64,000 bases of DNA, from NCBI GenBank assembly GCA_963576475.1, contig OY754964.1:8285986-8349985 (forward strand). Reading direction: 5' to 3'. This stretch comes from Molanna angustata (lineage: Eukaryota; Arthropoda; Insecta; Trichoptera; Molannidae). Position 1 is the first letter of the stretch. Every line of letters starts with the position of its first letter. Position numbers and translations under genes: made by a program. Below the pieces are notes generated by a model that had not been told where the DNA came from, made no database searches, and saw only the letters and a program-made list of their open reading frames with translations. This document shows, piece after piece, positions 20,471 through 31,395 of the stretch.

Positions 20471-20991
20471 TGTATTTAAAATATGTATCATTATTGTGGT
20501 ATCTTAATTTGTGGATGATTTTTTAAATCGAATTTTAGCCATTGAATCAAAAAGTTAATACGTCCAGCCTAAAACTACATATATAATACAAATTTACTAC
20601 ATATATAATATAAATTTGTTAGATGTGATTATTTTAAGTATCTTTAAATGTATTATTGGGGATCGATTAAATAACATATCGAAACCAGCTTTAATGTAAA
20701 TAGTATCAAAAGGTTGTATGTATTTTAATTTTTAGATGTCTTCGTCGCCCATTCTTTGTGCATGCCCATTTAAATCTCCCAATCATTATCCTTCTGAAGA
20801 TGATGGAATTTTGTTAACCTCTCTGCCACCACCCATCTTTGTTAAGATCGTGGAGCTCCTGGTTGATTGATATTAATAAAATTAAGGAAGAAAATATATT
20901 AATGATTGGAAAACTCAATAAAGGGAGATGTTATACTTTGATGGCATTCGAGGAAATTTGCGGATACACATATATCACTTATTTCAATTAC
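20471..20991. other. AT-rich stretch with a 22-bp tandem duplication
   Basis: Bases 20574-20617 hold two copies of a 22-bp unit starting ACTACATATATAATA. CTCTCTGCCACCACCCATC at 20819-20837 is a stray end of SINE D (compare 23458-23476). No gene was found. Confidence 0.5.
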
Positions 20992-21044
20992 AAGACCTAC
21001 CCTTAATAGGGGAATGGCGTGTTGGTATGGTATGGAAAGACCTA
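20992..21044 (+). mobile_element. 37-bp LINE tail insertion with 8-bp target duplication
   Basis: AAGACCTA at 20992-20999 is repeated at 21037-21044. The 37 bp between are only the last bases of the element at 24107-24517 (TAGGGGAATGGCGTGTTGG and TATGG repeats). This is one of the shortest recognisable target-primed insertions in the window. Confidence 0.75.
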
Positions 21045-21597
21045 TTTATCAAAGTATAAAACATTTGCAGAAGGGAGCACAAAAACATACTTGAAACTTT
21101 TCATGGGAACTGTCAATTAACACATTGCATAAATTATTCATATATAATTTCACCCTGAGATGCATTTGCATACAACGTATATTTAAATTGTCAAAAATTC
21201 AATTGCGATAACTACACAAGGACTTGCACACGAAACTCTTAACCTTTGAACCGCGAGAGTTGAGGGTCGAAAATTCAGTTGAAATATTTCATCATCATGT
21301 CAAGATGGCAGGTGTAAAAAATAAGTATTAGCGATGAATACTTTTCAAAATAAATTACATATTAACAAATTGTCTGTCAACATTGAATGAACCTCACACG
21401 AAACAACAAGAAGAAGAAAATTTGTCGGTATTATTGTGTATGTTCCAATGACCCTTTTTCTTTTAATTGAGGGTCGTATATAAAAATCATTCTCAGTACT
21501 TAAGTCAATAATTAGCAAACCAAATTATGTAGATTTTGTCACACTTAACATTAAGGAAATTGTGCCAAATTGTGAAAATTACCAACTGACCATTACA
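21045..21597. other. AT-rich stretch, nothing recognised
   Basis: No gene or repeat was recognised. Confidence 0.45.
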
Positions 21598-21700
21598 AGC
21601 CGACCACTGTGGTACAGTTGGTAAGCCGTTTAGTTTCCGTGCGGGAGTCCTGAGTTCGATCAACAGCAGAAGAGAAATTTGTTTAAATTTCAATATATAA
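21598..21700 (+). repeat. SINE B, copy 1
   Basis: A tRNA-derived head reads GACCACTGTGGTACAGTTGG then TAAGCCGTTT (A box), with GAGTTCGATCAAC (B box) about 45 bp later. It matches 51047-51245 over the head. The body after the B box is short and AT-rich. Confidence 0.65.
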
Positions 21701-22849
21701 AAAATAAAAAAAAGCAAGATTTCTAAATTCGAGTCTTAGACTCCAAGAGATAAATTGCACTGAGAATTTATCAAACTAAGTATATGCTAATTGTATACTT
21801 TTAGCCCTCAAGCATTTATTTGTATCGTTTCTATTCAATATATTTTCACATCAAAAAGCAATACGATGACTGACCTGGAAATACTGGTTATATAAGAGTA
21901 GGTTGTAAAATAATCTTTGGTATGTTCCATCTAAAAATTATCCTTCACTAAAATATATGCTTAAAAATCCTACACAATGTTTGACAAATTCAATACTGAT
22001 CAATCAATTGATTATTTTTCCTTTACTTCAGCTAAGTATGTACCTACATCGATTAATAACTAATTAGTTACTAAAGATATTACGCAAATTTAGTTCACGG
22101 TTATGAAATGATAAAATTATTTTCGCACACCGATGAACGATAAATACCTTCCCGTGTAATGAAACCGTGGGATACATAATATATTGGTAAGTAAATAGTT
22201 GTTATTTCTCTCGCACGATCATACTAGTTGTAATGGGAAAATGCTTTTTCTTTCGTTCAATACTTTCGCCTTAGAAAACATGCGTGTTTGTATACATTAA
22301 AACTCTAATTATCCGGATTAATTGGAAACGCACCTGATCCGGAAAACCATATGAATATAGTTAATTTAGGACAAATAATTAATTTTTTCATATTTACTAT
22401 CGTTTCTCTACTGTTCATTCTCCACCACCATCCTTTAAGGCTAGGCTTAACGGTAATTTTTGAAAATCTTTTCCCCAGTACCCTTAGAAGATACGTCTTT
22501 GAAATTGATTCTATTGCATGAGTTTTTGGAAATTTAAATTTGTTATACTTTTCTTTTATAATTATTTTTAGTTAGATCCTTTTCTATTTTTTTATTGTAC
22601 CTATCTAAAAAAACTACAAGACTTATGAAGTACATTTTTAATTCAATCGAAAACGAATATGAAAATCTACCTAGAATATTTTACGGCTTTAATATTTTTT
22701 GCTATTCAAAGAAACCTTTACTTCACAAAAAATGTCGTATATGACAGATTAGGTAATAAACAATATTTTTTCATGTTATACATATACATAAAGAGGTAAT
22801 TTTGTGTGAATATTTGTGTACATTCGTATGCCCAAGGTTTACAAGGGCC
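21701..22849. other. AT-rich stretch, nothing recognised
   Basis: No gene or dispersed repeat was recognised. Confidence 0.45.
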
Positions 22850-23040
22850 ATATGCTTATGGGGATCAAAAAAGACCCCTTGCAGAACTCTGAAAGATTGC
22901 ACGAAGAACTAATGACATAAATAAATAAACTTTTTATATTTATTATCGTTACAGATGTTCTTTCCCCTCCACCACCCGTTAAGCTTATGGGGACCAATAT
23001 AGACCCCTTGCAGAACTGTGAAAGATTGTAAGAAGAGCAT
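22850..23040. repeat. spaced pair of 50-bp repeats with internal GGGG/CCCC stem
   Basis: GCTTATGGGGATCAAAAAAG then ACCCCTTGCAGAAC at about 22853, and GCTTATGGGGACCAATATAG then ACCCCTTGCAGAAC at about 22982, are two copies about 129 bp apart. In each, TGGGG and CCCCT can pair across about 14 bases. The origin is unknown. Confidence 0.55.
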
Positions 23041-23342
23041 ACTTATAAAGAACATTAAATTTGTTTTGTAGCGATTGAGACAGCGTTAATACTGTAGAAC
23101 ACCATTATCATAAATAAAAAAAGATTATTAGTCCAATTTTAGTAGATTTCTTTTAAATTTCTACAACGATGCTCGTAAGTAAATATGACGAGAATTGATT
23201 GTCATAAAGAAAAGTGTGTGTTCGGTTCGTTTTGCCTACCATGTATAAGGGAATAGTGTGATTCTAGGTATAGATGTCATTCTTCCTTTAAATATATATT
23301 TTTTTAAACGAATGAATATGTCCTTGAAACAAGTATACCTAT
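23041..23342. other. AT-rich stretch, nothing recognised
   Basis: No feature was recognised. Confidence 0.4.
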
Positions 23343-23476
23343 ATACGTCCTCATACATTCCCTAAATTAAGTATGCATGCTTGTGCTATAGGTGAACGAA
23401 ATCGGTCGTGGCGGGATTCGATCTCGCGACCACTGGATAAGAAACCCAGCGCGCTAACCGCTCTGCCACCACCCAT
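23343..23476 (-). repeat. SINE D, best copy
   Basis: Read on the minus strand it starts GTGGTGGCAGAGCGGTTAGC, a clear tRNA A box, then GAGATCGAATCCCGCC as the B box, and a body GATTTCGTTCACCTATAGCA ending near TTTAGGGAATGTATGAGG. The head has the shape of a tRNA with a discriminating anticodon region, but the 3' half is not a tRNA acceptor. It is therefore a tRNA-derived SINE and not a functional tRNA. Other copies are at 30535-30650 (minus) and 5394-5446 (fragment). Confidence 0.75.
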
Positions 23477-24094
23477 ATAATTCTTAATTAATTCTTTTTC
23501 TCGAGTTTGTTTGTAAATTAAAAAAATGGAAAATGGTATGTAATGCGGAAAGATGAGGAGAGGGAGGTAGAAGGATTGGATAAGGAGATAGAAGTGTTGT
23601 TTTTAAGGAGATGATGCTTCAGATTTATTTTGAAGAGGATAGTGTTAATGTAACACAAATATGCGAAGGGATGTCGTTCCAAAATAAGTATATTATAATT
23701 AGTACAATATCTTACTTTGTATTAATTATGTAGTATCCATTGACTATATTCAAGTAGGCATTCAAAAATTTCGTATAAAGTTGATAAATACCTATCTTGA
23801 AGATATTTCAATATCACTAAGGTTTTTAATTATCATTATATTTTGGTTAAAACTACACCTGTTATGTATTCATTGTAATTTATAGAAATAACATGATCAT
23901 GGCATCCTGATACACCAGACGAGAAATGGTGCAAATAAAACACATTAAAATAAAATTAAAATGGTATTTTTAAAATTCTTGATTTTATTACTTGTGATTT
24001 GGCAAGTTAATTTGATTGATTATGATTAGTTATTCACGAATTTGATTAAATTTTTCTTTATTTTATTCATTCTATTGTATATTATCACAACTTT
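23477..24094. other. AT-rich stretch, nothing recognised
   Basis: No gene was recognised. A G/A-rich patch lies at 23560-23630. Confidence 0.45.
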
Positions 24095-24529
24095 GGTTGA
24101 TTGGAAATGAGGTCCCTAAGACGAATGTGTGGTAAAACAATTTATGATAGGATAAGGAATCAAGATATCAGAAGAGAATGTAAGATTGAAAGGGATATTT
24201 TCAGTAGAATGAAGATAAATGCTTTGCGATGGTTCGGACATGTAGAGAGAATGAATGATGAACGCCTGACAAAGAAAGTATACAAGGCTGAAAAGAGTGG
24301 GATGAGATGTAAGGGTCGTCCGAGAAAGAGCTGGCATGATCATATAAATGAGATTTTGAAAGAGGGGAACATACGAAGTCAGAACAATAGGAGAGCATGT
24401 ATGACGCGATGTATGAATGTAAATGAGGCAAAACAGGTATGTAAAGATAGAAGAGTCTGGCGTTCGGTTCTCTCTGCCTACCCCAAATAGGGAAACGGCG
24501 TGATGGTATGTATGTATGGTTGATTGGAA
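24095..24529 (+). mobile_element. RTE-like LINE, 5'-truncated, 12-bp target duplication
   Basis: GGTTGATTGGAA at 24095-24106 recurs at 24518-24529 around a 411-bp insert. The insert ends GGCGTGATGGTATG with TATG repeats. The reference 3' tail for copies at 14494-14673, 15797-15890, 20992-21044, 24635-24743 and 45885-46139 is taken from here. Confidence 0.88.
24107..24490 (+). pseudogene. RTE-like LINE protein C-terminus
   Basis: The frame is open from the truncation point to a TAG at 24488-24490, about 127 residues. It begins MRSLRRMCGKTIYDRIRNQD, then has LRWFGHVERMNDERL, KGRPRKSWHDHINEILKEGN, and ends VWRSVLSAYPK. 'LRR.CGKT..DRIRN.DIR', 'RWFGHV.RM' and 'GRPRK.W' are the thumb-side blocks of RTE-like reverse transcriptases. 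The endonuclease and the RT catalytic motifs are absent. The frame is undamaged, which suggests a fairly recent insertion. Confidence 0.8.
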
Positions 24530-24634
24530 GAAATTGCTGTTTGTTAATAAACCCGCCATTGTACAAATTATAAATCATAATCAGTTATTTATTTATTATG
24601 TGCTTGATATAATATTGATGGTTTTCAAATATCA

Positions 24635-24743
24635 TAAAAATTAAAGAAGCCAAGAATGTATGCGAAAATAGAGGAGTATGGCAATCGGTTTTCTCTGCTG
24701 ACCCCGTAAGGGACATGGCGTGATGGTATGTTTGTAAAAATTA
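24635..24743 (+). mobile_element. LINE tail insertion with 9-bp target duplication
   Basis: TAAAAATTA at 24635-24643 is repeated at 24735-24743. The 91-bp insert reads GAATGTATGCGAAAATAGAG and GGCGTGATGGTATG, the diverged end of the same family as 24107-24517. Confidence 0.7.
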
Positions 24744-24849
24744 GTGTCTTAAAAATCAATAAAAAAAAGCTAAAAATCTCTTTTGAATCTTGATACCTAC
24801 ATAAAATTAATTTGAGAGCATTAGTGCAGAATACCACCCTATGGTATAG

Positions 24850-24996
24850 AATCTTTTAAGGCAATTAGAAAGAGCTCATAAAGCGGGTTATTATGATCAT
24901 GATAAAAGTCTTAGCCTATGGTATAAATTACCCTCTGGCATACGCGGAGCACAATTTTTTGAGGCTTTCAGTAAATATTTTAAGACCAATAATTAA
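24850..24996 (+). pseudogene. transposon coding remnant, unclassified
   Basis: An open frame reads RQLERAHKAGYYDHDKSLSL, then WYKLPSGIRGAQFFEAFSKY before a TAA at about 24994. 'W..LP..IR' followed by an 'F...SKYF' helix resembles the extreme C-terminus of Jockey or CR1 reverse transcriptases. The family was not established. Confidence 0.4.
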
Positions 24997-25659
24997 GCAA
25001 TAGTTAAGAAATAGTCAACAATAAAACAAGACCTAACAAATAAACAAGATCGCTTTTTCAATGATCTTGGTGTCAAGAAACGGCGCTCCTTATTTTCTTA
25101 ATATTATGATTATGGAGAAAAATAAATAACTATTAAAGAATATGAGAAAAACGCTAAATAAAATGCTTTTACACATTACAAATTGCTAATATGTATTTCC
25201 ACAGTAAGAATTCCCGCATCTAACTCTGTCTCAAGGAATGTTGAATAGATCACATCCGACAGATGTTTACTGTGAGGCTGAATACTTGTTATAATCCTCA
25301 GTATTCTTTATAGAATTATTACATAAATGAATATCTATCTAGTACTTAATGGCATCCAGCAATGCTACTTAGAATCAACAACTTAGTAAATATATCGCGA
25401 ATGTATTTTTATGTCGCTGGTTCTTTGCAATAGGAAAAAACTACATATTACCAATTTGTTTACGCTTTACTACTATAGAAAAGTGGAGAGTTCACAATTT
25501 TTGAGAGTATTATTTACGCGTTTCCAAAATGAATTGAAAACGCCCTTACAAGCCCAAAAAGATTGTCCTATGAAATATATAAATAATCGTAGAATTTGTG
25601 ATCTAGTATTATTTGTTATGGTTTTGAAAATATAGATTCAGGTGTTTTGAAAAAATATG
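24997..25659. other. AT-rich stretch, nothing recognised
   Basis: Small frames only. A repeat F-like phrase, GTGGAGAGTTCACAATTTTTG, is present at 25483-25503. Confidence 0.4.
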
Positions 25660-25825
25660 GCAACCCGTACAGTCAATCTGGATCGCGGTCCGTAATCAAA
25701 AACAATGATCGCGATCCAGAATATGGAACGGCAGCACGTCAATTAATCATTCAATTACACATCTGGATTGCGATAATTGATTTTTCATTACGCATCGTGA
25801 TCCAGATTGACTGTGTACGGGTTGC
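25660..25825. mobile_element. 166-bp foldback MITE
   Basis: GCAACCCGTACAGTCAATCT at the left is the near-complement of AGATTGACTGTGTACGGGTTGC at the right. The arms continue through the GGATCGCG and CGCGATCC words to about 60 bp each, leaving roughly 42 bp of centre. The arms themselves contain a second GATCGCGATCC palindrome. Such a structure is typical of a miniature inverted-repeat transposable element. No flanking duplication could be confirmed beyond 2-3 bases. Confidence 0.8.
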
Positions 25826-26059
25826 TAGCAATGTGAGGATTTGTGCAAATTATAAATTCATGTTAAATCCCATTGCAGAGGACGTGTCGTATCTGATCTT
25901 TAAGATTGAAGATTTGCTGTCCCAATTGAGTGGAAGGAAAAATACTTCTGGACAGGTTACTCAGATGAAATTTCAAAGAATTTATGCGTAATTTCGACTC
26001 ATCGAGTTCAAATATCATATATGTTATATTATGATACATTTTTAAGTTTTGTTATGATA
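25826..26059. other. spacer, nothing recognised
   Basis: An open frame crosses out of the foldback into this region (to 25991), but its content does not look conserved. Confidence 0.3.
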
Positions 26060-26245
26060 CTTTTGTATATATGACGTATTGTGAAATTTTGTATCCTGTG
26101 TTCAATACAAACTATACCTACTCATAAGTTTGATTATATTGATATAGCATGTATAAAGTGCATTTACTCAAAACTGATTAGTTTTCTATGGTTGCTTTTC
26201 TTTCTTTTCCATGATGTCGTCTGTCAAAACTTTCAAAATGAGATT
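26060..26245 (+). repeat. interspersed repeat F, copy 2
   Basis: It shares CTGATTAGTTTTCTATG, CCATGATGTCGTCTGTC and AAAACTTTCAAAATG with 33296-33372, preceded by TATATATGACGTATTGTG-like text. It is 5'-truncated compared with 33060-33385. Confidence 0.5.
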
Positions 26246-26440
26246 TAAAAAAAAATTCGTTCTAAAAAAATGATATTAAGATTTTTGTTTATTGAATGTA
26301 TACAATGGAAATTTACATTCATGGATTGTCAACCTTTCAAAACGATATATGTAGTTATGATAACTATACAGAGTTGAAGAGGATCGCTGACGTTGGGCTT
26401 ATTTGACATGGCACTGGAAGAAAAAAAAGATTTTTCTTTT
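26246..26440. other. spacer, nothing recognised
   Basis: No feature was recognised. Confidence 0.35.
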
Positions 26441-26503
26441 ATACGTACACACACCCTCACATACACACACCCTCACACATACACCCTCACACACACACAT
26501 GGT
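26441..26503. repeat. imperfect CA microsatellite
   Basis: ACACACACCCTCACATACAC and variants, with CTC interruptions every 10-20 bases. Confidence 0.85.
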
Positions 26504-27127
26504 AGCATATATAGTAGTTTCAACTTAACTTTTGTCGTTTTTAATAATCATTGTTTTTTTTCTTACACTACTAAATTAATTAAAAAGGAAATAATGTATA
26601 AATTTAATTGATGCTGGGCGTGATTATTTTTTCCATAATGTGTATCACCAGTTTACTTGTCCAGTCATTGTTTGCGTACTTTAAATAACATAAAATATTA
26701 AAAAAAAAGTCTTATTCTTAGTGCCATATCAGGTACCTCCGACTTTGGCGATCACTGCTGAGAAAACATCCTAAAAATAATATAAATTAAAATAAAATTT
26801 CATCAGCCGAAAATCTAAACTAAATGAAATAAAGTTAGATCAGCAATTTATTATATTTCACATACAGAAAATGAACAAAAGAAAACTTTTTGTTAGTATA
26901 TCGTATTCACCACGTTAGACCAATTATTTGTTTTTTTTTAGAATAAGTAAAAAGATTGTTTCATGCAAGTTATAACTATTATAAATCAATTTAATTAATA
27001 ACTATTTGATTGATATCGTTACGATTCAATTATTTAATTAAACGAATCAAACGAAAACTTTACTTGTATAAACACTTCCTGACATAAATCGATAGAATGT
27101 AGGTACAAAATGTATTAATCATCACAG
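26504..27127. other. AT-rich stretch, nothing recognised
   Basis: No gene was recognised. Confidence 0.45.
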
Positions 27128-27291
27128 CTAGTAATCAATTTTATTTGACGATAATTATGCAGTGTTGCTATTTTTTTTTTGATAAAATGTAAATAAAACT
27201 ACTACTCAACTAGTAATCAATTTTATTTGACGATAATTATGCAGTGTTGCTATTTTTTTTTTGATAAAATGTAAATAAAACTACTACTCGT
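27128..27291. repeat. 82-bp tandem duplication
   Basis: Two copies, apparently identical, from CTAGTAATCAATTTTATTTG to AATAAAACTACTACTC. Confidence 0.92.
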
Positions 27292-28989
27292 ATAATAATC
27301 TGATGTTATATTCTTTTGCATTGCGATTTTTTACCTGTTATATGCATGTTATATATCCTAAAACATTTCTTAGAATATGAAAATTCTTAGAGCTTAATGA
27401 AGTAGTTTTGGTATACATTCTTCTACAAGTTTCTTTCTTCAGTAGAGTCATACAAAAAATTTCAGAAATATTATCATTTGACAGATGAAGATTGTAAGGT
27501 GAAGGCAATGCTTAGTAAAGTAAATGTTATATAGTTCTAATTTTTTTTATGTATTACGACATAAATGTATTGAAAATAACAGGATTGCTTAAGATTTCTG
27601 AAGGAGTATTTTGCAATATCAATAAATTTTATTTAATGGTCTATTTTCTTGCAAATCATTAAGAACTCTCTAATAAAGATTCCAAGGATGATACCTACTG
27701 TTAAAATTAGATTTAAGCATTTGATAGATAGAAACGTATGGCATGACGTAAGTATGTGGTATGTATAACGGATGGTAGGCAATGTATGAAATATTTAAAA
27801 ATATTCTAGTTCGATGCGTCCTAAGTGTATAACAGGATTGTAACACGTCCTAAGTGTATAACAGGATTGTAACACGTTCCCTTAAAAATATTTTGCTATA
27901 CTTTTAATTCTCCTATTTTAATTACCTAATACTTTATGCTTTTATAATGAACGGCATAATTTTATTTTAGTATACAATTACTTAAATGACAAGTAATAAT
28001 ATTTTAAATACAAGTTAATTCTGTATACTCGCGGATATGGCGCCGAATAATATAATTTTATTGACTTCAAATATTTTCTTTGTAGTAACATTGTCCACAC
28101 ACAGACGAAACAAATCATTAAAAGTTCTCATTGCGTACGATAATTATTTCTTTTTCTACTGAATTCGACCATTGCATAAATATCTTAATATATTCATATA
28201 TCGCCTGTCTAAAAATAATAATGCAAGCACTGCAATTTAATTCGTCGTAAAAACGAAATTGATTCTCATTAATAATGCAAGTATTGGAGAACGGAAACAA
28301 ACCCGATATAAAATTATCAAACTTATCGTTATTGCTTCAATTGTATTTTAGCAGACCAAATTTGGGTTCGAAGCGACATTTCAACTGCGTATTGGCAACG
28401 GAATCTTTTCGCAAACACGTATATAGGTTCTCTGCAAAAAATATGCATCAATGTTGATCTGAGATACCTATATACTACGTGACCCAATCAAAAATATTAT
28501 TTATGATTTCATTCACCGAGATTTAATAAAAGCATCGTTATAAAATTTGAATTTGGTGTGTATAAAACATTTCATTAAAATGTTATTGTGGGCCGGAATG
28601 AAGGCTCACGTATCGCAAGAAATTTAAAGGATAACATTAAAAGATAAATAAAAATAATCCAATAAAAGTGTACGGGCGAATCGATTTCGCGAAATTGAAA
28701 CAATTTGAACAAATTAATAAATTGTTATTGTAGTCGATAAAATATTCGCGAAAATTTAATCTTATGATACGAGCGTTGTCATATGAAATATACCAACATA
28801 CCACGTGCGTTGGGATAGGATTGGATTCCTGAAGAAGCAACATACCTCTATTTTTTCAGACATCTTCTCATTGTTTCCTTCTCATCGTTTACTTCTCATC
28901 GTTTTCTTGGACGATCCCTGTTGTTCTTTAATCAAATAGTCACCGTTCATTCTCTGAACAAGCGCGATCCACCACAGAATATTTGCTTT
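27292..28989. other. AT-rich stretch with a 29-bp tandem duplication
   Basis: Bases 27817-27875 carry two copies of a 29-bp unit starting CGTCCTAAGTGTATAACAGG. No gene or dispersed repeat was recognised elsewhere in this 1.7 kb. Confidence 0.55.
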
Positions 28990-29100
28990 CATCATCGTCA
29001 TCATAAACTCAACAGCCCTGTGTGGGTTTAAATAGAATCCAGAAGTCTCTTTCATTTTTGTCTTTCTTTTACTTTGTCTTCCAATTTTGTTTTATAGTAT
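28990..29100 (-). repeat. RTE-like LINE 3' end
   Basis: On minus the segment ends ACCCACACAGGGCTGTTGAG, then TTATGATGACGATGATGA, a GATGAT tail like that of 54408-54426. The upstream text AGACAAAGTAAAAGAAAGAC fits a basic C-terminus but is degenerate. Confidence 0.5.
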
Positions 29101-30534
29101 GAAGTCCATGCTTCATAGTATTCTATGGTCTGGTGATTTGTTTGCATATTGATTACAATTTCTTTCATTTTGTACTGTCGTATTTATTCTTTATTACACC
29201 CTTTACTGTGACTTCACTTATCTGTACTGGAATATTGCAATCGATTTTTTAAATAACTTCTGAAAAATTAAGAGACAATGCATATTTCCAGCTTGGTCCA
29301 TTTGATATTTTGATAAAATTTAACAATTTTGTAATACTGAACTTGAATTCATTGCGTCGCGTCGTGGCTAGTACAATTTTACCTCGTTCGTGTAAAAAAA
29401 AAAAAAATAAAAAATTGCATGTAATTTTTTTATCTTGTTTATTACTCTTGTTATAAGTTATAATGTTTAAGATATATTTAATTTTTTTACTTGCTATAAG
29501 CATTTGTATGTTCATTTGTATGTTCATTTTTGTCATATTTTACCCACAACATTTATTGTACGCGTGTTTTAATGTATATATACACATCAGGAATCAAATG
29601 TAAATGTCATAACATTTTGGATATCGTAAATAATTACGTTCAATTAAAATAATTTTCTATTTCATAAGTAAATCAATAAAAGCAAGGATAAAACAGATAT
29701 CTCGTACTGCACAAATCGAGATTAGTTTAAACTATGTTATACTATCCTTGAAAAAAAAATGAACCCAAAAACGATCCGAAAGATAAGAAAATCAAAATCG
29801 TAAAATTAAAAGTGATGATATTAGCAGGTCATAAATGTACTTTTACGGTATGTGATTGTTTGTTGTATGGAGGTCAGCGATATGGCAAATATTGATTTTA
29901 TCAAATGGATTGCGTAGTGTATTAATAATATTAGTGTAATCACCAATAAAAGCGAGGCTGCAATGAAATTTAACAGCCTCTATAGACCATACAAACTAAT
30001 GTAGATTGACTTTTGCTCACAACTGTTATGCGATATTAAGTGATGAATGGCACCTCTAGACCATAGAGTCAAACGAATCGATACATTATATTGTCGAGAT
30101 ACTATCATCTCTCATACCATTTATGGTGTCGTCATTATAACGCCACTCGATCTTCGGAGTGAGTATGTAAAAGGATTTGCAATAACCATTATTTTCTTTA
30201 TTTTTTTCAACGGCGAAAATTGCTGCACTGCAGTTGCACAATCCAACCAAATATAGAAAAATTATTATATCAAATTATTCGGGAATACGTAGCAATTACA
30301 TATCTTGGATTAGTGGGTTAACAACTCTGTCGATCGAGTTAGGTTTTACGACTAATTGTAGAGCTGCTGACCCAGTAATAAAGTAACCTTTATTGAGGTT
30401 TTTATTAAGAGAAACGAGAATTTAGATTTATGAAGATGTCAATAGCAGATGTAAGGTGAAATTAAGACATCACGATTTCTAACGTAAAGTACATTTTTTC
30501 CTTGTTAAACAAATTAATACATATACATCTTACT
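29101..30534. other. AT-rich stretch, nothing recognised
   Basis: No gene was recognised. At 30155 the text GGAGTGAGTATG is a good match to a 5' splice donor (GA|GTGAGT) after a short plus-strand frame from 30047, but there is no other support for an exon. Confidence 0.4.
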
Positions 30535-30650
30535 ACGTTCCCTAAAATAAGCATAAATGCTTGTGTTATAGGTGAACGAAATCGGTCGAGGTAAAATTCG
30601 AACTCGCGACCACTGGATTACTAACCCAATGCGCTAAAGTTCATTTATTT
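30535..30650 (-). repeat. SINE D, copy 2
   Basis: The reverse strand carries TAGCGCATTGGGTTAGTAAT, CCAGTGGTCGCGAGTTCGAA and GATTTCGTTCACCTATAACA, matching 23343-23476. The extreme 5' end is lost. Confidence 0.7.
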
Positions 30651-31020
30651 ATTTCTTTATTCAATTAAACACGTCTATGTTCATTGTAACTTCTCTATGG
30701 GAAATACTGTAATTGATTTATTATTTTAAAACAAAAATGTGTAATTGTTTTTTCTCTTTATAAATAAATATAATTAAATAAAATTCACGTACAGTAATAA
30801 TTATAATTATAATAATTCAAGTACAGTAAGGCTGGGCCGTACATTTTTTTTCGAATCAATACATGAAGGGGTTATAAGTGTTGCGTATTTGTAGACTTAG
30901 TCTTAAAAAAATATTCTTTACTAGTTTTGGCCCTCTACCAGAGGCCAAAGTTTTCAAAATAGTCATGTTTTATTTTTTTTTCTGCCTCAAGTTAAATAAT
31001 ATGAAAATAATTATTTATGG
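30651..31020. other. AT-rich stretch, nothing recognised
   Basis: No feature was recognised. Confidence 0.4.
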
Positions 31021-31203
31021 TCATTGTAATACGTAGAATGCAGTAGTTATAGTAATATGTAATTTTAAGTGCATTAGTACGTGTAGTTCTAGTGTGTCGC
31101 GCGTCATTCGTGGTAAATAATGTTGGTTGATTTCCGGAGACCGGTCAGCCGCGCTGTAATAGTCAATTTGATCGGATGTATGCTGTTGATAATAAAAATC
31201 TAC
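31021..31203 (-). CDS. candidate terminal exon, unrecognised
   Basis: On the minus strand TTGATTTTTCAG ends at 31204 and could be a splice acceptor. The frame that follows reads VDFYYQQHTSDQIDYYSAAD, then RSPEINQHYLPRMTRDTLEL, and closes at 31021-31023, about 60 residues. Residue use is more protein-like than that of the surrounding chance frames, and local GC is higher. It lies on the hamlet strand about 13 kb upstream of the zinc-finger exon. However, the GT dinucleotides I can see would leave phase 0 or 2, while that exon needs phase 1, so a direct splice is not supported. It could belong to another transcript or be chance. Confidence 0.22.
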   Translation of the reverse strand, partial: VDFYYQQHTSDQIDYYSAADRSPEINQHYLPRMTRDTLELHVLMHLKLHITITTAFYVLQ

Positions 31204-31299
31204 CTGAAAAATCAAGAAATTAATTTCAAACATCCAAAATAATTCCCCGCTAAATATCGATTAGGTAAAAATACGTGATTGCTTTGTGGGGATATACGT
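31204..31299. other. spacer
   Basis: Nothing recognised apart from the acceptor-like tract noted for the preceding entry. Confidence 0.3.
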
Positions 31300-31395
31300 A
31301 TGTGTTGTACTTCTCTATATAAGGTTTTGCACACGCGCTCATCTATCACTGGTTACTTCACATTGTGGTATATACCTTGACGGTATAAATGAAAT
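31300..31395 (+). repeat. interspersed repeat C, copy 2
   Basis: TGTGTTGTACTTCTCTATAT, AAGGTTTTGCACACGCGCTC and TATCACTGGTTACTTCACAT align with 61855-61920. The GACGGTATAAATGAAATGAA end matches the GATGGTATGAATGAATGAA tail there. Confidence 0.6.

Noticed and set aside
23343..23476. Possible functional tRNA gene
   Set aside because: A and B boxes are good, but the acceptor stem is missing and the sequence runs into a repeated body; it is a SINE.
24116..24578. Minus-strand frames of 125-147 codons
   Set aside because: Antisense to the LINE coding remnant at 24107-24490.
30047..30256. Plus-strand frame with a GGAGTGAGT donor-like site
   Set aside because: No upstream promoter, acceptor or recognisable protein.
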